Below, piece after piece: positions 8,456 through 16,341 of a stretch of 64,000 nt of DNA. The notes beneath the pieces are model-generated. The model was given only the letters and a program-made list of their open reading frames with translations. It was not told the DNA's origin and ran no database searches. The first letter of the stretch is position 1; every line of letters begins with the position of its first letter. Both the position numbers and the translations under genes were made by a program. The stretch is taken from assembly GCA_031549285.1 (NCBI GenBank), contig JAVBPZ010000002.1:62001-126000 (forward strand), given 5' to 3'. Origin of the DNA: JAAYCI01 sp031549285. GTDB taxonomy: Bacteria; Bacillota; Clostridia; Oscillospirales; Ruminococcaceae.

Positions 8456-8560
8456 TCATCGGCAGCCGGTACCACACGCCACACACCCGCAACAAACCGC
8501 ACCTTTGCCATAATAGCAAAAGGAATACACGGAATAATAACGAAGTGCTGCATTTTGCAT
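8456..8560 (-). CDS. aroF leader peptide (34 aa, Tyr-rich)
   Basis: A 34-codon ORF in the aroF leader with a GGAAAGG ribosome site ~9 nt before its ATG. Residues 8-17 read YYSVYSFCYY: five Tyr codons (all TAT) and one Phe codon in ten positions, the signature of an attenuation leader. The tail is Cys/Gly-rich. The stop codon lies 8-13 nt beyond the CCGGCT antiterminator arm. A ribosome finishing translation would cover that arm and let the terminator at 8405-8440 form, whereas one stalled on Tyr codons would leave it free. This follows the known logic of trp/phe-type leaders; its action here is inferred. Confidence 0.82.
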   Translation of the reverse strand: MQNAALRYYSVYSFCYYGKGAVCCGCVACGTGCR

Positions 8561-8620
8561 GAGGTATCGCCTTTCCGGCGCCGTGCGCCTGACCCAGAGG
8601 CGGGTCATTTGGGTGGGTAA

Positions 8621-8649
8621 AGTATACCCCCACATTTTCCGGTTGTCAA
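8621..8649 (-). promoter_or_regulatory. aroF promoter
   Basis: TTGACA (8649-8644), a 17-nt spacer and TATACT (8626-8621) on the minus strand: near-perfect sigma-A consensus. It gives a leader of about 290 nt before aroF. Its -35 box overlaps that of the divergent ybaK promoter. Confidence 0.88.
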
Positions 8650-8671
8650 GTGAGGTCCTTTTGTGTATAAT
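8643..8671 (+). promoter_or_regulatory. ybaK promoter
   Basis: TTGTCA (8643-8648), a 17-nt spacer and TATAAT (8666-8671), 42 nt upstream of the ybaK ATG. The -35 shares the TTGTCAA sequence with the opposing aroF -35, so polymerase probably cannot occupy both at once. Confidence 0.8.
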
Positions 8672-8712
8672 GTTTTTGCCTTTTTTGACAGTGAAAGCCG
8701 AGGGACCATTTT

Positions 8713-9186
8713 ATGCCGAGCAAGACCAACGCCATGCGCCTCTTGGAAAACGAAAAAATCCCCTATACCGTACACGAATATGACGCATCCGATGGAGAAA
8801 TAGACGGCGTATCGGTCGCGCGCAAAACCGGGCGCGAGGCCGCAATGGTGTTTAAAACCCTGGTCACCCGTGGCGCCGGCGGCGGTTGTTTTGTCTTTTG
8901 CCTGCCGGTAGACGCCGAGCTGGATCTGAAGTTGGCCGCCAAAACCGCCGGAGAAAAAAGCATTGCCATGGTTCCGCTGGCGCAGGTGCTGCCGCTTACC
9001 GGGTATGTGCGCGGCGGGGTCAGCCCGCTGGGCATGAAAAAACGCTATCCGTTTTTCCTGGCTGCCGCCGCCATGGATCATTCCACCATTTTGGTTAGCG
9101 GCGGGCGCATCGGCCTGCAGATAGAAATAGCCCCGAACGACCTGCTGGGCGCTACCGGCGGCGCCGTGTTCGCTACTTCACCGTAG
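8713..9186 (+). CDS. ybaK: Cys-tRNA(Pro)/Cys-tRNA(Cys) deacylase, YbaK/EbsC family
   Basis: 157 residues, the usual family length. It hydrolyses mischarged Cys-tRNA(Pro), a translation quality-control step in the cytoplasm. Family features seen are the VFKTL segment carrying the conserved Lys, the LDLKLAAKT helix, and the GYVRGGVSPLG loop containing the conserved Gly residues. The ATG lies just downstream of a good promoter (8643-8671). It is transcribed divergently from aroF. The diguanylate cyclase gene follows after 83 nt on the same strand and may be co-transcribed. Confidence 0.92.
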   Translation: MPSKTNAMRLLENEKIPYTVHEYDASDGEIDGVSVARKTGREAAMVFKTLVTRGAGGGCFVFCLPVDAELDLKLAAKTAGEKSIAMVPLAQVLPLTGYVRGGVSPLGMKKRYPFFLAAAAMDHSTILVSGGRIGLQIEIAPNDLLGATGGAVFATSP

Positions 9187-9269
9187 CCGCCCCACCCACG
9201 GGCATCCCATGCACATACACACCGGCGTTTATCCGTATCCGCCACAACAACCACAAAGGACGGTATCCC

Positions 9270-10781
9270 ATGACCAACGACACCATGGTTCTGCTGTTTG
9301 GCCTGCTCTCTGTTATTACAGGGATCGTCCTTTTTATTTCCATTGTGCAAAAAGTACCCAAGCCCCTGCGGGTGCCTTTCGTGTGGCTGGGCGTCTGCAT
9401 CCTGTGCGCCTTAACCAGCGATGTCATCTACTTTGCCATAGACCTGTTCGGCTGGTTCCTGTTCTTCTACAACCTAAAGGTTCCTTTTATGCTTTTCGCC
9501 TCAGTCGCCACCTTCATTTTGGTGCTGCGGTTCTATCACCAGGACAAAATCCTCACCCGGCGCTTTAAAATCTGCCTTACCATCTTTCCCATCCTTATTT
9601 CGCTGTGCTCGCTCACCAGCGAATACCACTACCTGTTTCGCTATCGCCAGGCCATCATTGCGGATAAACCCCTGCGCCTGGTGGGGCAAATTCGCGGCTT
9701 TGGTTTCTGGTTGTACGTGGGATATTGCTATATTTTGTTGATTGGGTGCCTGTTTGTGGCGCTGCGCCAACACCGGAAGCTGCCCAAAGGCTACCGCGCA
9801 TCCTCCCTTATCATGATTATCTCGCTGTTTGTCACCGGGGCCGCCAGCATTCTTAACGCTGTTTTCCCTGCCATTCCGTTCGACTGCACCCTTGTCGCCA
9901 TGGGGGTGGGGTATGTCTTCATTTATCTGGCGCTTTTGACCAGCGCAAAGACCGACCTGTTGGTGGTGGCACGGGACGAAATATTTAACTACCTCGAGGA
10001 ACTGGTCTTTATCCTCAGCCTGGACCGCCAGGTACTGGACGCCAACCAGTCGGCGCGCCGGTGGATGACCTCGCTGGACCTTACCGTAAATTTTCCGGTT
10101 CCGTTCTCTAAAATCATGAGTGCGTTGCACGACAAAGGGGTCGCCATCCGTGAAAACGACAGCTCCGAGGACGGCATTGATATTTATTTTTCCCACAATG
10201 AATACGACGTAATGTATAACCTGAAAGAACGGTTTGTGCTGGACGTGGACGAGCGTCCCATCGGGTTTTACATCACCTTGTTTGATGTCACCCGCTACAA
10301 AACCATCATTGACCGGCTGGAAATTATGGCCGAGGTAGACCCCCTGACCGGCCTGCCCAACCGCCGCGCCTACGAGGCGCTGAAAACCCATTACCAAAAA
10401 AGCGCCCCGCCGCTCAGCGTCATTATCGGTGACGTAAACAACCTGAAAAAAGTGAATGACGAACTGGGCCACCAGCAGGGCGACCAGCTGCTGCAGGTGG
10501 TGTCGCGCCAGCTGCGCCGCAGCTGCCCGGAGAATGGCACCGTACTGCGCATTGGCGGCGATGAGTTTGTGATGTTCCTGCCGAATACCACCACCGAGGA
10601 CGCACGCCGTGTCATGGTTTCCATTGACCAAAGCCTGCGCAACAAAACCGCCTACCCGTTCTCGCCGTCCATCGCGCTGGGCCTTTCCACAAAGCTCACC
10701 CCCGGCGAGGATATCGAAGCGGTCATTCGCCACGCGGATATTGATATGTACAACAACAAAAACGACCGTCGAAAACGATAA
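9270..10781 (+). CDS. Membrane-bound diguanylate cyclase (7TM sensor, PAS-like, GGDEF)
   Basis: 503 residues. Residues ~1-230 hold about seven hydrophobic segments resembling the 7TM N-terminal region of histidine kinases. A PAS-like linker (~235-345) is followed by a C-terminal GGDEF domain. The catalytic signature is intact (RIGGDEFVMF), as is the metal/substrate region GDVNNLKKVNDELGHQQGDQ. It should make cyclic di-GMP from two GTP. The inhibitory RxxD site five residues before GGDEF is absent, so product feedback is unlikely. The membrane half probably senses an external or membrane signal, which cannot be identified here. A terminator follows at 10797-10852. Confidence 0.92.
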   Translation: MTNDTMVLLFGLLSVITGIVLFISIVQKVPKPLRVPFVWLGVCILCALTSDVIYFAIDLFGWFLFFYNLKVPFMLFASVATFILVLRFYHQDKILTRRFKICLTIFPILISLCSLTSEYHYLFRYRQAIIADKPLRLVGQIRGFGFWLYVGYCYILLIGCLFVALRQHRKLPKGYRASSLIMIISLFVTGAASILNAVFPAIPFDCTLVAMGVGYVFIYLALLTSAKTDLLVVARDEIFNYLEELVFILSLDRQVLDANQSARRWMTSLDLTVNFPVPFSKIMSALHDKGVAIRENDSSEDGIDIYFSHNEYDVMYNLKERFVLDVDERPIGFYITLFDVTRYKTIIDRLEIMAEVDPLTGLPNRRAYEALKTHYQKSAPPLSVIIGDVNNLKKVNDELGHQQGDQLLQVVSRQLRRSCPENGTVLRIGGDEFVMFLPNTTTEDARRVMVSIDQSLRNKTAYPFSPSIALGLSTKLTPGEDIEAVIRHADIDMYNNKNDRRKR

Positions 10782-10796
10782 GGTATAATATCAGTT

Positions 10797-10852
10797 ACCC
10801 TCTCTGTCTTCCACCCTTCTGTGCAATCATCGCAGAGGGGTTTTGTTTTTTT
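10797..10852 (+). terminator. Terminator of the diguanylate cyclase gene
   Basis: CCCTCT pairs with AGAGGG across a ~30-nt loop, followed by TTTTGTTTTTTT. It lies 16 nt after the stop codon. Confidence 0.75.
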
Positions 10853-10961
10853 GAAGAAATTTTTGGAACATATGTACCGCCCAGCAGGCTGTAATATTTC
10901 CTAATTTTTTGCACCCCATACCCCACCCCTATGGGCAAAGCGGCAAACCCATGTCCACCCC

Positions 10962-10990
10962 TTGCATTTTCCCCTTTAAAACGGTAGTAT
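10962..10990 (+). promoter_or_regulatory. Likely promoter of the purine cluster
   Basis: TTGCAT (10962-10967), a 17-nt spacer and TAGTAT (10985-10990). If used, it gives a leader of about 420 nt before purE, long enough to hold the leader ORF and terminator described below. I recognised no known purine, ZTP or PRPP riboswitch consensus in this leader. Confidence 0.6.
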
Positions 10991-11223
10991 AAAGTAAGTA
11001 CTGATTTAATCCCTTATCGGCGTCTTTGCAGTCTTTTTTCGCCGGAGCGTTGTTGCCAAAACCTTAAATATCGGCAGATATTCGCGGCTTTGTCGCCTAG
11101 CTTCGGCAAAAAAATCCTTGCCATGCCATCCGCCAGGGATTAACCAGCACTTTCGAAGGATAGTTTTACTTCGCAGTAAAGAGCATCCCATTCCATTTCC
11201 CAACGAAGGCAGGAGGGGTACAA

Positions 11224-11322
11224 ATGCACATCGCACGGGGTTTCCGGCACACACCCTGTTGTAACCGCAGCCACAGTCACCTCTGCCTGCGTCTGTTTTG
11301 GTATACGGCCGGCAAATTGTAA
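11224..11322 (+). CDS. Small leader ORF upstream of purE (32 aa)
   Basis: ATG with a perfect AGGAGG site (11211-11216) 7 nt upstream, a far better initiation signal than chance ORFs here have. The peptide is basic and contains four His (all CAC codons), five Arg and three Cys. It ends 5 nt before the hairpin at 11328-11354. Position and signals fit a regulatory leader peptide for the purine genes, but there is no tight run of one amino acid as in the aroF leader, so the sensed signal is unclear. It could also be an independent small protein. Confidence 0.5.
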   Translation: MHIARGFRHTPCCNRSHSHLCLRLFWYTAGKL

Positions 11323-11327
11323 CCAAA

Positions 11328-11365
11328 GGCCCCGGTGCATCCGTGCATCGTGCCTTTTTTCTTTT
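11328..11365 (+). terminator. Possible attenuator terminator upstream of purE
   Basis: GGC/GCC and C-GGTGCA/TGCATC-G pairings form a hairpin (11328-11354) with a four-base loop. It is followed by T6, one C and T4. It lies 53 nt before the purE start, so read-through would be needed for expression of the cluster from the upstream promoter. Confidence 0.65.
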
Positions 11366-11417
11366 GGTATCGGTATTCAAACAACATATTTGTGACCACA
11401 GCAAAGGGGAAACACAC

Positions 11418-11912
11418 ATGAACAACAAGGTAGCCATCATTATGGGCAGCGACAGCGACCTGCCCATCGTGCAAAAAACCGTGGACGAACTGAAGAAGTT
11501 CGGTGTTCCGTACGAGGCGCATATTATGAGCGCCCACCGCACACCGGAACGTGCCGCCGCCTTCGCCGCCGCTGCCCGGGAAAGCGGGTTCGGCGTCATC
11601 ATCGCGGCGGCCGGCATGGCAGCACACCTGGCGGGCGTAGTGGCCGCACATACCACATTGCCGGTCATCGGCATCCCCTGCAAAGGCGGCGCCATGGACG
11701 GGCTGGACGCGCTGCTGGCCACCGTGCAGATGCCGGCGGGCATTCCGGTGGCCACCGTTGCGCTGAACGGCGGGGCAAACGCCGCCATCCTGGCCGTGCA
11801 GATGCTGGCCCTGGCGGATGCTTCCCTGGCAGACAAGCTGCTGGCGCGCAAGCGGGAAATGGCCGATGCTATCGCCGACAAAGACGCGGCGCTGGCACAG
11901 CAGCTGGGGTAA
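11418..11912 (+). CDS. purE: N5-carboxyaminoimidazole ribonucleotide mutase (class I PurE)
   Basis: 164 residues, the normal PurE length. It converts N5-CAIR to CAIR in purine synthesis. Motifs seen: IIMGSDSDLP, SAHRTPERA, GMAAHLAGVVAAHTTLPVIGIP and LLATVQMPAGIPVATVA, the pattern of the class I (bacterial mutase) form that normally works with PurK. No purK is present in the window. The ATG at 11418 has AAAGGGGA upstream; the frame is open further upstream but without a ribosome site. It is the first gene of the nine-gene purine cluster. Confidence 0.94.
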   Translation: MNNKVAIIMGSDSDLPIVQKTVDELKKFGVPYEAHIMSAHRTPERAAAFAAAARESGFGVIIAAAGMAAHLAGVVAAHTTLPVIGIPCKGGAMDGLDALLATVQMPAGIPVATVALNGGANAAILAVQMLALADASLADKLLARKREMADAIADKDAALAQQLG

Positions 11913-12014
11913 AACCCGTATCCGCGGCGTTTCACCACCATCGTATATTTTGCACCCTCTTTAGTATCGTTACCGGCATTCACCTAGCAACTGCAACCAG
12001 GAAAGGCAACCAGC

Positions 12015-13499
12015 ATGAAGCATTCCAGCTACACCAGCGACAAACTGCACGAAGAATGCGGCGTTTTCGCCGTGTTTGACCGTGGCGATATTGAAAACGT
12101 AGTCAGCCTGTGTTTTTACGGTTTATACGCGCTGCAGCACCGCGGCCAGGAAAGCTGCGGCATTGCGGTGAACGACGAGGGCGTGGTCACCAACCACCGG
12201 GATCTGGGCCTGGTGAACGAGGTCTTTACCCGGGACGCGCTGCACAACCTGGGCACCGGGCAAATCGCCATGGGCCATGTGCGCTACGGCACCACCGGCA
12301 CCCGCCGCCGTTCCAACGCACAGCCGCTGGTCATCAACCACATTAAGGGCTCCATGACCCTGGCCCACAACGGCAACCTGACCAACGCGGCCGAACTGCG
12401 GGAGGAGCAGGAACTGCGCGGCGGCATCTTTCACTCCACCAGCGACACCGAGGTCATCGCCTACACCATCACGCACGAGCGCCTGACCGCACCCAGCATA
12501 GAAAAAGCGGTGGAGGGCGCCATGCCCCGCCTGAAAGGCGCATACTCCATGGTGCTTATGAGCCCGCGCAAGCTCATCGCCGCGCGCGACCCGTTTGGTT
12601 TTCGCCCGCTGTGCATGGGAAAAATCGGCGAAAGCATTATTTTCGCCAGCGAAAGCTGCGCGCTCAGCGCCGTTGGCGCAGAGTTCATCCGTGACATCGA
12701 ACCGGGCGAAATTGTGGTGGTCACCCAGGACAGCATCGAAAGCATCCGCACCCACTGCGGCAAACCGTCGGCGCTGTGCGTGTTCGAATATGTCTACTTC
12801 GCCCGGCCAGACTCCGTGGTGGACGGCGCCTCGGTACACCTGGCACGCATGCGCGCGGGCGAGGCGCTGGCAAAAGAACACCCGCTGGACGCGGACGTGG
12901 TCATCGGCGTGCCGGACTCCGGGCTGGACGCCGCCCTGGGCTATGCCAACCAAAGCGGCATCCCTTACGGCATCGGCTTTTTGAAAAACAAATACATTGG
13001 CCGCACCTTCATTGCCCCCAGCCAGGCGCAGCGCGAAAATGACGTGCGTATAAAACTGAACCCCATCGCCGCCACGGTGGCCGGCAAACGGGTGGTCATG
13101 GTGGACGATTCCATCGTGCGCGGCACCACCAGCCTGAAGATTATCAAGCTGCTGCGCGAGGCCGGCGCAAAGGAAGTACACATGCTGCTGTCCTGCCCGC
13201 CGTTTTTGCACCCCTGCTACTTTGGCACCGATATAGACTCCAGCGAAAACCTGATTGCGTATAACCATACCATCGAGGAGATCCGCACCATCATTGGGGC
13301 AGACACCCTGGGGTATCTTTCCATCGAGGCATTGGCGGACCTTGCGCCAAATTGCTCTTTGGGCTTTTGCAACGGCTGCTTCACCGGCAACTACCCGGTG
13401 GCGCCGCCGGTACACAGCCAGAAAATAAAGTTCGAGGAAAAACTGCGCAAAGGGTTTTTGCAGCCTTCACTGAAGGATGCGCCCCATCCCACCGACTGA
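12015..13499 (+). CDS. purF: Amidophosphoribosyltransferase
   Basis: 494 residues. It makes phosphoribosylamine from PRPP and glutamine, the committed purine step. The catalytic Cys of the Ntn glutaminase domain is Cys15 (LHEECGVFAVF), so residues 1-14 are a propeptide to be removed. The PRPP-binding motif is VVMVDDSIVRGTTS. Cys residues at ALCVFEY, LLSCPP and NCSLGFCNGC match the [4Fe-4S] ligands of Bacillus-type, oxygen-sensitive PurF. The ATG has AGGAAAGG upstream. It follows purE after 102 nt. Confidence 0.96.
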   Translation: MKHSSYTSDKLHEECGVFAVFDRGDIENVVSLCFYGLYALQHRGQESCGIAVNDEGVVTNHRDLGLVNEVFTRDALHNLGTGQIAMGHVRYGTTGTRRRSNAQPLVINHIKGSMTLAHNGNLTNAAELREEQELRGGIFHSTSDTEVIAYTITHERLTAPSIEKAVEGAMPRLKGAYSMVLMSPRKLIAARDPFGFRPLCMGKIGESIIFASESCALSAVGAEFIRDIEPGEIVVVTQDSIESIRTHCGKPSALCVFEYVYFARPDSVVDGASVHLARMRAGEALAKEHPLDADVVIGVPDSGLDAALGYANQSGIPYGIGFLKNKYIGRTFIAPSQAQRENDVRIKLNPIAATVAGKRVVMVDDSIVRGTTSLKIIKLLREAGAKEVHMLLSCPPFLHPCYFGTDIDSSENLIAYNHTIEEIRTIIGADTLGYLSIEALADLAPNCSLGFCNGCFTGNYPVAPPVHSQKIKFEEKLRKGFLQPSLKDAPHPTD

Positions 13500-13551
13500 T
13501 TCCGCACAAGGGCAAAACGGCATATCGCTTCACCCGCGTCATTCCTGCCCC

Positions 13552-13609
13552 TCCGCGCTGCTATACGGAAGTCGCTTTTGCGCGGCCTTCGCTTCGCCTG
13601 CCAATAAAT
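13552..13609 (+). repeat. Dispersed hairpin repeat, diverged short copy
   Basis: CTCCGCGCTG...CGCTTTTGCGCGG followed by CCTTCGCTTCGCCTGCCAATAAA. The 3' tail matches the tails of the composite repeats, but the hairpin is less clear. It lies between purF and purM. Confidence 0.5.
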
Positions 13610-13632
13610 TTCCCCTAAGGGAGGACATCTGC

Positions 13633-14685
13633 ATGCAACACAGCCACAGCGACAGCTACAAGGCCGCCGGCGTAGACATCACCGCCGGTTACGAGGCGGT
13701 GCGCCTGATGAAAGACCATGTGGCGCGCACACAAACCGCCGGGGTGCTGTCTGGTCTGGGCGGGTTTGGCGGCCTGTATGGGCTGGATCTTTCCGATACC
13801 CCACAGCCGGTGCTGGTATCCGGCACCGACGGCGTGGGCACCAAACTGCGGGTCGCTTTCCTGCTGGACAAGCACGATACCGTGGGCATAGACTGTGTGG
13901 CCATGTGCGTGAACGACATCATCTGTTCTGGGGCAAAACCCCTGTTTTTTCTGGATTATATTGCCTGCGGAAAAAATTTCCCGGAAAAAATAGCCAGCAT
14001 TGTGGCCGGTATTGCCGAGGGCTGCGTGCAGGCGGGCTGTGCGCTGGTGGGCGGCGAAACTGCCGAGATGCCGGGCTTTTACCCCGAGGACGAATACGAC
14101 CTGGCCGGCTTTGCCGTGGGCGTGGTGGACAAAAGTAAAATTTTGGACAACACCAAAATGCAGCCCGGCAACCTGGTGCTGGCACTGAAATCTTCCGGCG
14201 TGCATTCAAACGGGTTTTCGCTGGTGCGCCAGGTATTTGGCCTTTCCAGCGACGAAGACACCGCCAAAACACAGCTGGCGGGGTTCACTTCTTCCCTGGG
14301 CAAAACACTGGGCGAGGCGCTGCTGGCGCCCACCCGCATCTATGTGAAGCCCGTGCTGGCCCTGCTGGCCGCGGTACCGGTACTGGGCCTGTCGCACATT
14401 ACCGGCGGCGGATTTTACGAAAACATTCCCCGCTGCCTGCCGGCGGGCCTGTCGGTAAAAATCGACCCGGATGCCATTCAAACCCCGCCGCTGTTCAGCC
14501 TGATTGCGGAAAAAGGAAATGTTTCCCGGCACGATATGTTCAACACCTTCAACATGGGGGTGGGCATGTGCGCGGTGGTTCCCGCCACCGCCGCAGACCA
14601 GGCGCTCCAGGTACTGCGCGCCGCGGGGGAAGACGCCTACATCCTGGGCGAAGTTGTTCGCGGAGACGGAGGCGTATACCTGTGA
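13633..14685 (+). CDS. purM: Phosphoribosylformylglycinamidine cyclo-ligase (AIR synthetase)
   Basis: 350 residues. It closes the imidazole ring of FGAM to AIR using ATP. Typical motifs: SYKAAGVDITAGYEAV near the N-terminus, SGTDGVGTKLRVAF, DCVAMCVNDI, GGETAEMPGFY and HITGGGFYENIPRCLP. The ATG at 13633 is preceded by GGGAGGACA; the frame upstream to 13477 lacks a ribosome site. Its stop overlaps the purN GTG start (GTGA), so the two are translationally coupled. Confidence 0.96.
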   Translation: MQHSHSDSYKAAGVDITAGYEAVRLMKDHVARTQTAGVLSGLGGFGGLYGLDLSDTPQPVLVSGTDGVGTKLRVAFLLDKHDTVGIDCVAMCVNDIICSGAKPLFFLDYIACGKNFPEKIASIVAGIAEGCVQAGCALVGGETAEMPGFYPEDEYDLAGFAVGVVDKSKILDNTKMQPGNLVLALKSSGVHSNGFSLVRQVFGLSSDEDTAKTQLAGFTSSLGKTLGEALLAPTRIYVKPVLALLAAVPVLGLSHITGGGFYENIPRCLPAGLSVKIDPDAIQTPPLFSLIAEKGNVSRHDMFNTFNMGVGMCAVVPATAADQALQVLRAAGEDAYILGEVVRGDGGVYL

Positions 14686-15317
14686 AACCCACTGTGCCGG
14701 ACGCGCCGCAGCAAACCGGCGCCCGTGTAAAAAATATCGCGGTGCTGGTGTCCGGCGGCGGCACCAACCTGCAGGCGCTGCTTGACGCCGGGGCCGCCGG
14801 CAAAATCCCACATGGCAACATCGCGCTGGTGGTGGCGTCGAACCCCGGCGCCTTTGCACTGCAGCGTGCCGCAGCCGCGGGCATTCCGGCGCTGGTGATA
14901 AACCGCAAAGAACACACCGCGGACAGCTTCGACGCCGCGCTGGCCGACCTGCTGCTTTCCCGTAATATTCACCTGGTGGTGCTGGCGGGGTTTCTTTCCA
15001 TTTTGGGACCACAGGTGCTGGCAGCCTTTCCGCGCCGCATCGTGAACATCCACCCCAGCCTCATTCCTTCTTTCAGCGGCGCGGGTTTTTACGGCCTGCG
15101 CGTACACGAGGCGGCGCTGCAGCGCGGGGTGAAAATCACCGGGGCCACCGTGCATCTGGTGAATGAAATACCGGACGGCGGCGAAATTCTGCTGCAAAAA
15201 CCGGTGGAGGTGCAGGCAGGGGACACCCCGGAAACCCTGCAAAAACGGGTGATGGAACAGGCGGAATGGCAGCTGCTGCCCGCGGCGGTGGAGATGCTGT
15301 GCACCATGGAGCCATAA
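14682..15317 (+). CDS. purN: Phosphoribosylglycinamide formyltransferase
   Basis: 211 residues from a GTG that overlaps the purM stop; GGAGACGGAGG lies upstream. It formylates GAR using 10-formyl-THF. Signatures: VLVSGGGTNLQALLDAG at the start of the Rossmann fold, NIHPSLIPSF with the catalytic Asn and His, and NEIPDGGEILLQ with the catalytic Asp. The first ~15 residues (TVPDAPQQTGARVK) are an extension relative to E. coli PurN, so an internal GTG start at 14727 is possible, but coupling to purM favours 14682. Confidence 0.94.
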   Translation: MKPTVPDAPQQTGARVKNIAVLVSGGGTNLQALLDAGAAGKIPHGNIALVVASNPGAFALQRAAAAGIPALVINRKEHTADSFDAALADLLLSRNIHLVVLAGFLSILGPQVLAAFPRRIVNIHPSLIPSFSGAGFYGLRVHEAALQRGVKITGATVHLVNEIPDGGEILLQKPVEVQAGDTPETLQKRVMEQAEWQLLPAAVEMLCTMEP

Positions 15318-15444
15318 CACACAAAGTCTCCGGCCGCGCCGCCTTACACGACCCGCTCGGCCACCCACCTGCTACCCACCTTCTTTTTTCTTCAAACCAT
15401 TTTGAACAATTATGAAAAATGTGCAGAAAGGGGATTACCGCAAT

Positions 15445-16161
15445 ATGCAAACCTACGCACTGGACGAACTTTTGAAAGCAAACCCTTACCCCGGACGGGG
15501 CATTGTGCTGGGCCTGAGCGAAGACGGCATGCGCGCCGTACTCGCGTACTTCATCATGGGCCGCAGCGAAAATTCCCGCAACCGCGTGTTCACGGAAAAG
15601 GACGGGGGCATTGTTACCGAGGCCGCCGACCCCGCCAAAATGCAAGATCCCAGCCTGATTATCTACGCCCCGGTACGCAAATATGACCTATATACCATTG
15701 TTACCAATGGCGACCAAACCGATACTGTTTTCTCTGCGCTCAGCGCGGGGGAATCGTTTGAAACTGCCCTGCGCAAACGCACCTTCGAGCCGGATGCGCC
15801 AAACTTTACCCCCCGCATTTCCGGCCTGTACACGGTGGAGTGGGACGGCTTTTCCTACCAGCTTTCCATACTAAAATCCGGCGACGGCGCGGGTGGTGCG
15901 GTGCAACGCTTTTTCTTCGAGTACCCGGACCCTGTCTGCGGCCAGGGGCATTTCATCCACACCTATGCGGCAGACGGCAACCCACTGCCCAGCTTTGTGG
16001 GCGAGCCGGTACCGGTGGCTATCTCCGGTGGCATAGACCGCTTCGCAAACAACCTGTGGGCCGCGCTGAACCCCGAAAATAAGGTTTCGCTTTTTGTGCG
16101 CACCATCACATTGGACGGCAAAGAAGAAACCCGCCTTTTCAATCGCTTTGAAAAGGCGTGA
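15445..16161 (+). CDS. IMP cyclohydrolase, stand-alone (PurO-like, IMP_cyclohyd family)
   Basis: 238 residues. It closes FAICAR to IMP, the last step of IMP synthesis. It is unrelated in sequence to the N-terminal domain of bifunctional PurH and resembles the separate, archaeal-type IMP cyclohydrolase family. Recognisable segments are NPYPGRGIVLG, MGRSENSRNRVF and EPDAPNFTPRISG. The ATG was chosen for its position after AAAGGGG; an ATG 33 nt upstream in frame lacks such a site. It lies directly before the separate formyltransferase gene, so the two reactions of PurH are made by two proteins here. Confidence 0.9.
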   Translation: MQTYALDELLKANPYPGRGIVLGLSEDGMRAVLAYFIMGRSENSRNRVFTEKDGGIVTEAADPAKMQDPSLIIYAPVRKYDLYTIVTNGDQTDTVFSALSAGESFETALRKRTFEPDAPNFTPRISGLYTVEWDGFSYQLSILKSGDGAGGAVQRFFFEYPDPVCGQGHFIHTYAADGNPLPSFVGEPVPVAISGGIDRFANNLWAALNPENKVSLFVRTITLDGKEETRLFNRFEKA

Positions 16162-16341
16162 TTTGTTCGCTTATCAGCTGTCGCGCTGGTTTTCCTGATG
16201 ATTTTCCTGTCTCTTCCGCCCCGGCACGGTTATTCTATTGCCGGCGCTACACCGCACATGCCGTACAACCGCGGCCTAATAGCCGCTGCTCTCGCCTCAG
16301 TTGTCTTTTGCTAACTAAACACCCCAAAGGAGCCCCCTGCC

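Noticed and set aside
8459..8475. T-box-like stretch GTGTGGTACCGGC in the aroF leader (minus strand)
   Set aside because: It recalls the T-box antiterminator bulge, but the leader upstream is too short for a full Stem I and I see no AGUA/GNUG elements. The Tyr-rich ORF and simple pairing explain the region better. An Rfam T-box scan would settle it.
10990..11220. Known purine, ZTP or PRPP riboswitch in the purE leader
   Set aside because: I looked for the guanine-type loop sequences, the ZTP GCCGCCUGGGC motif and ykkC-like elements by eye and found none; a covariance-model search is needed to be sure.
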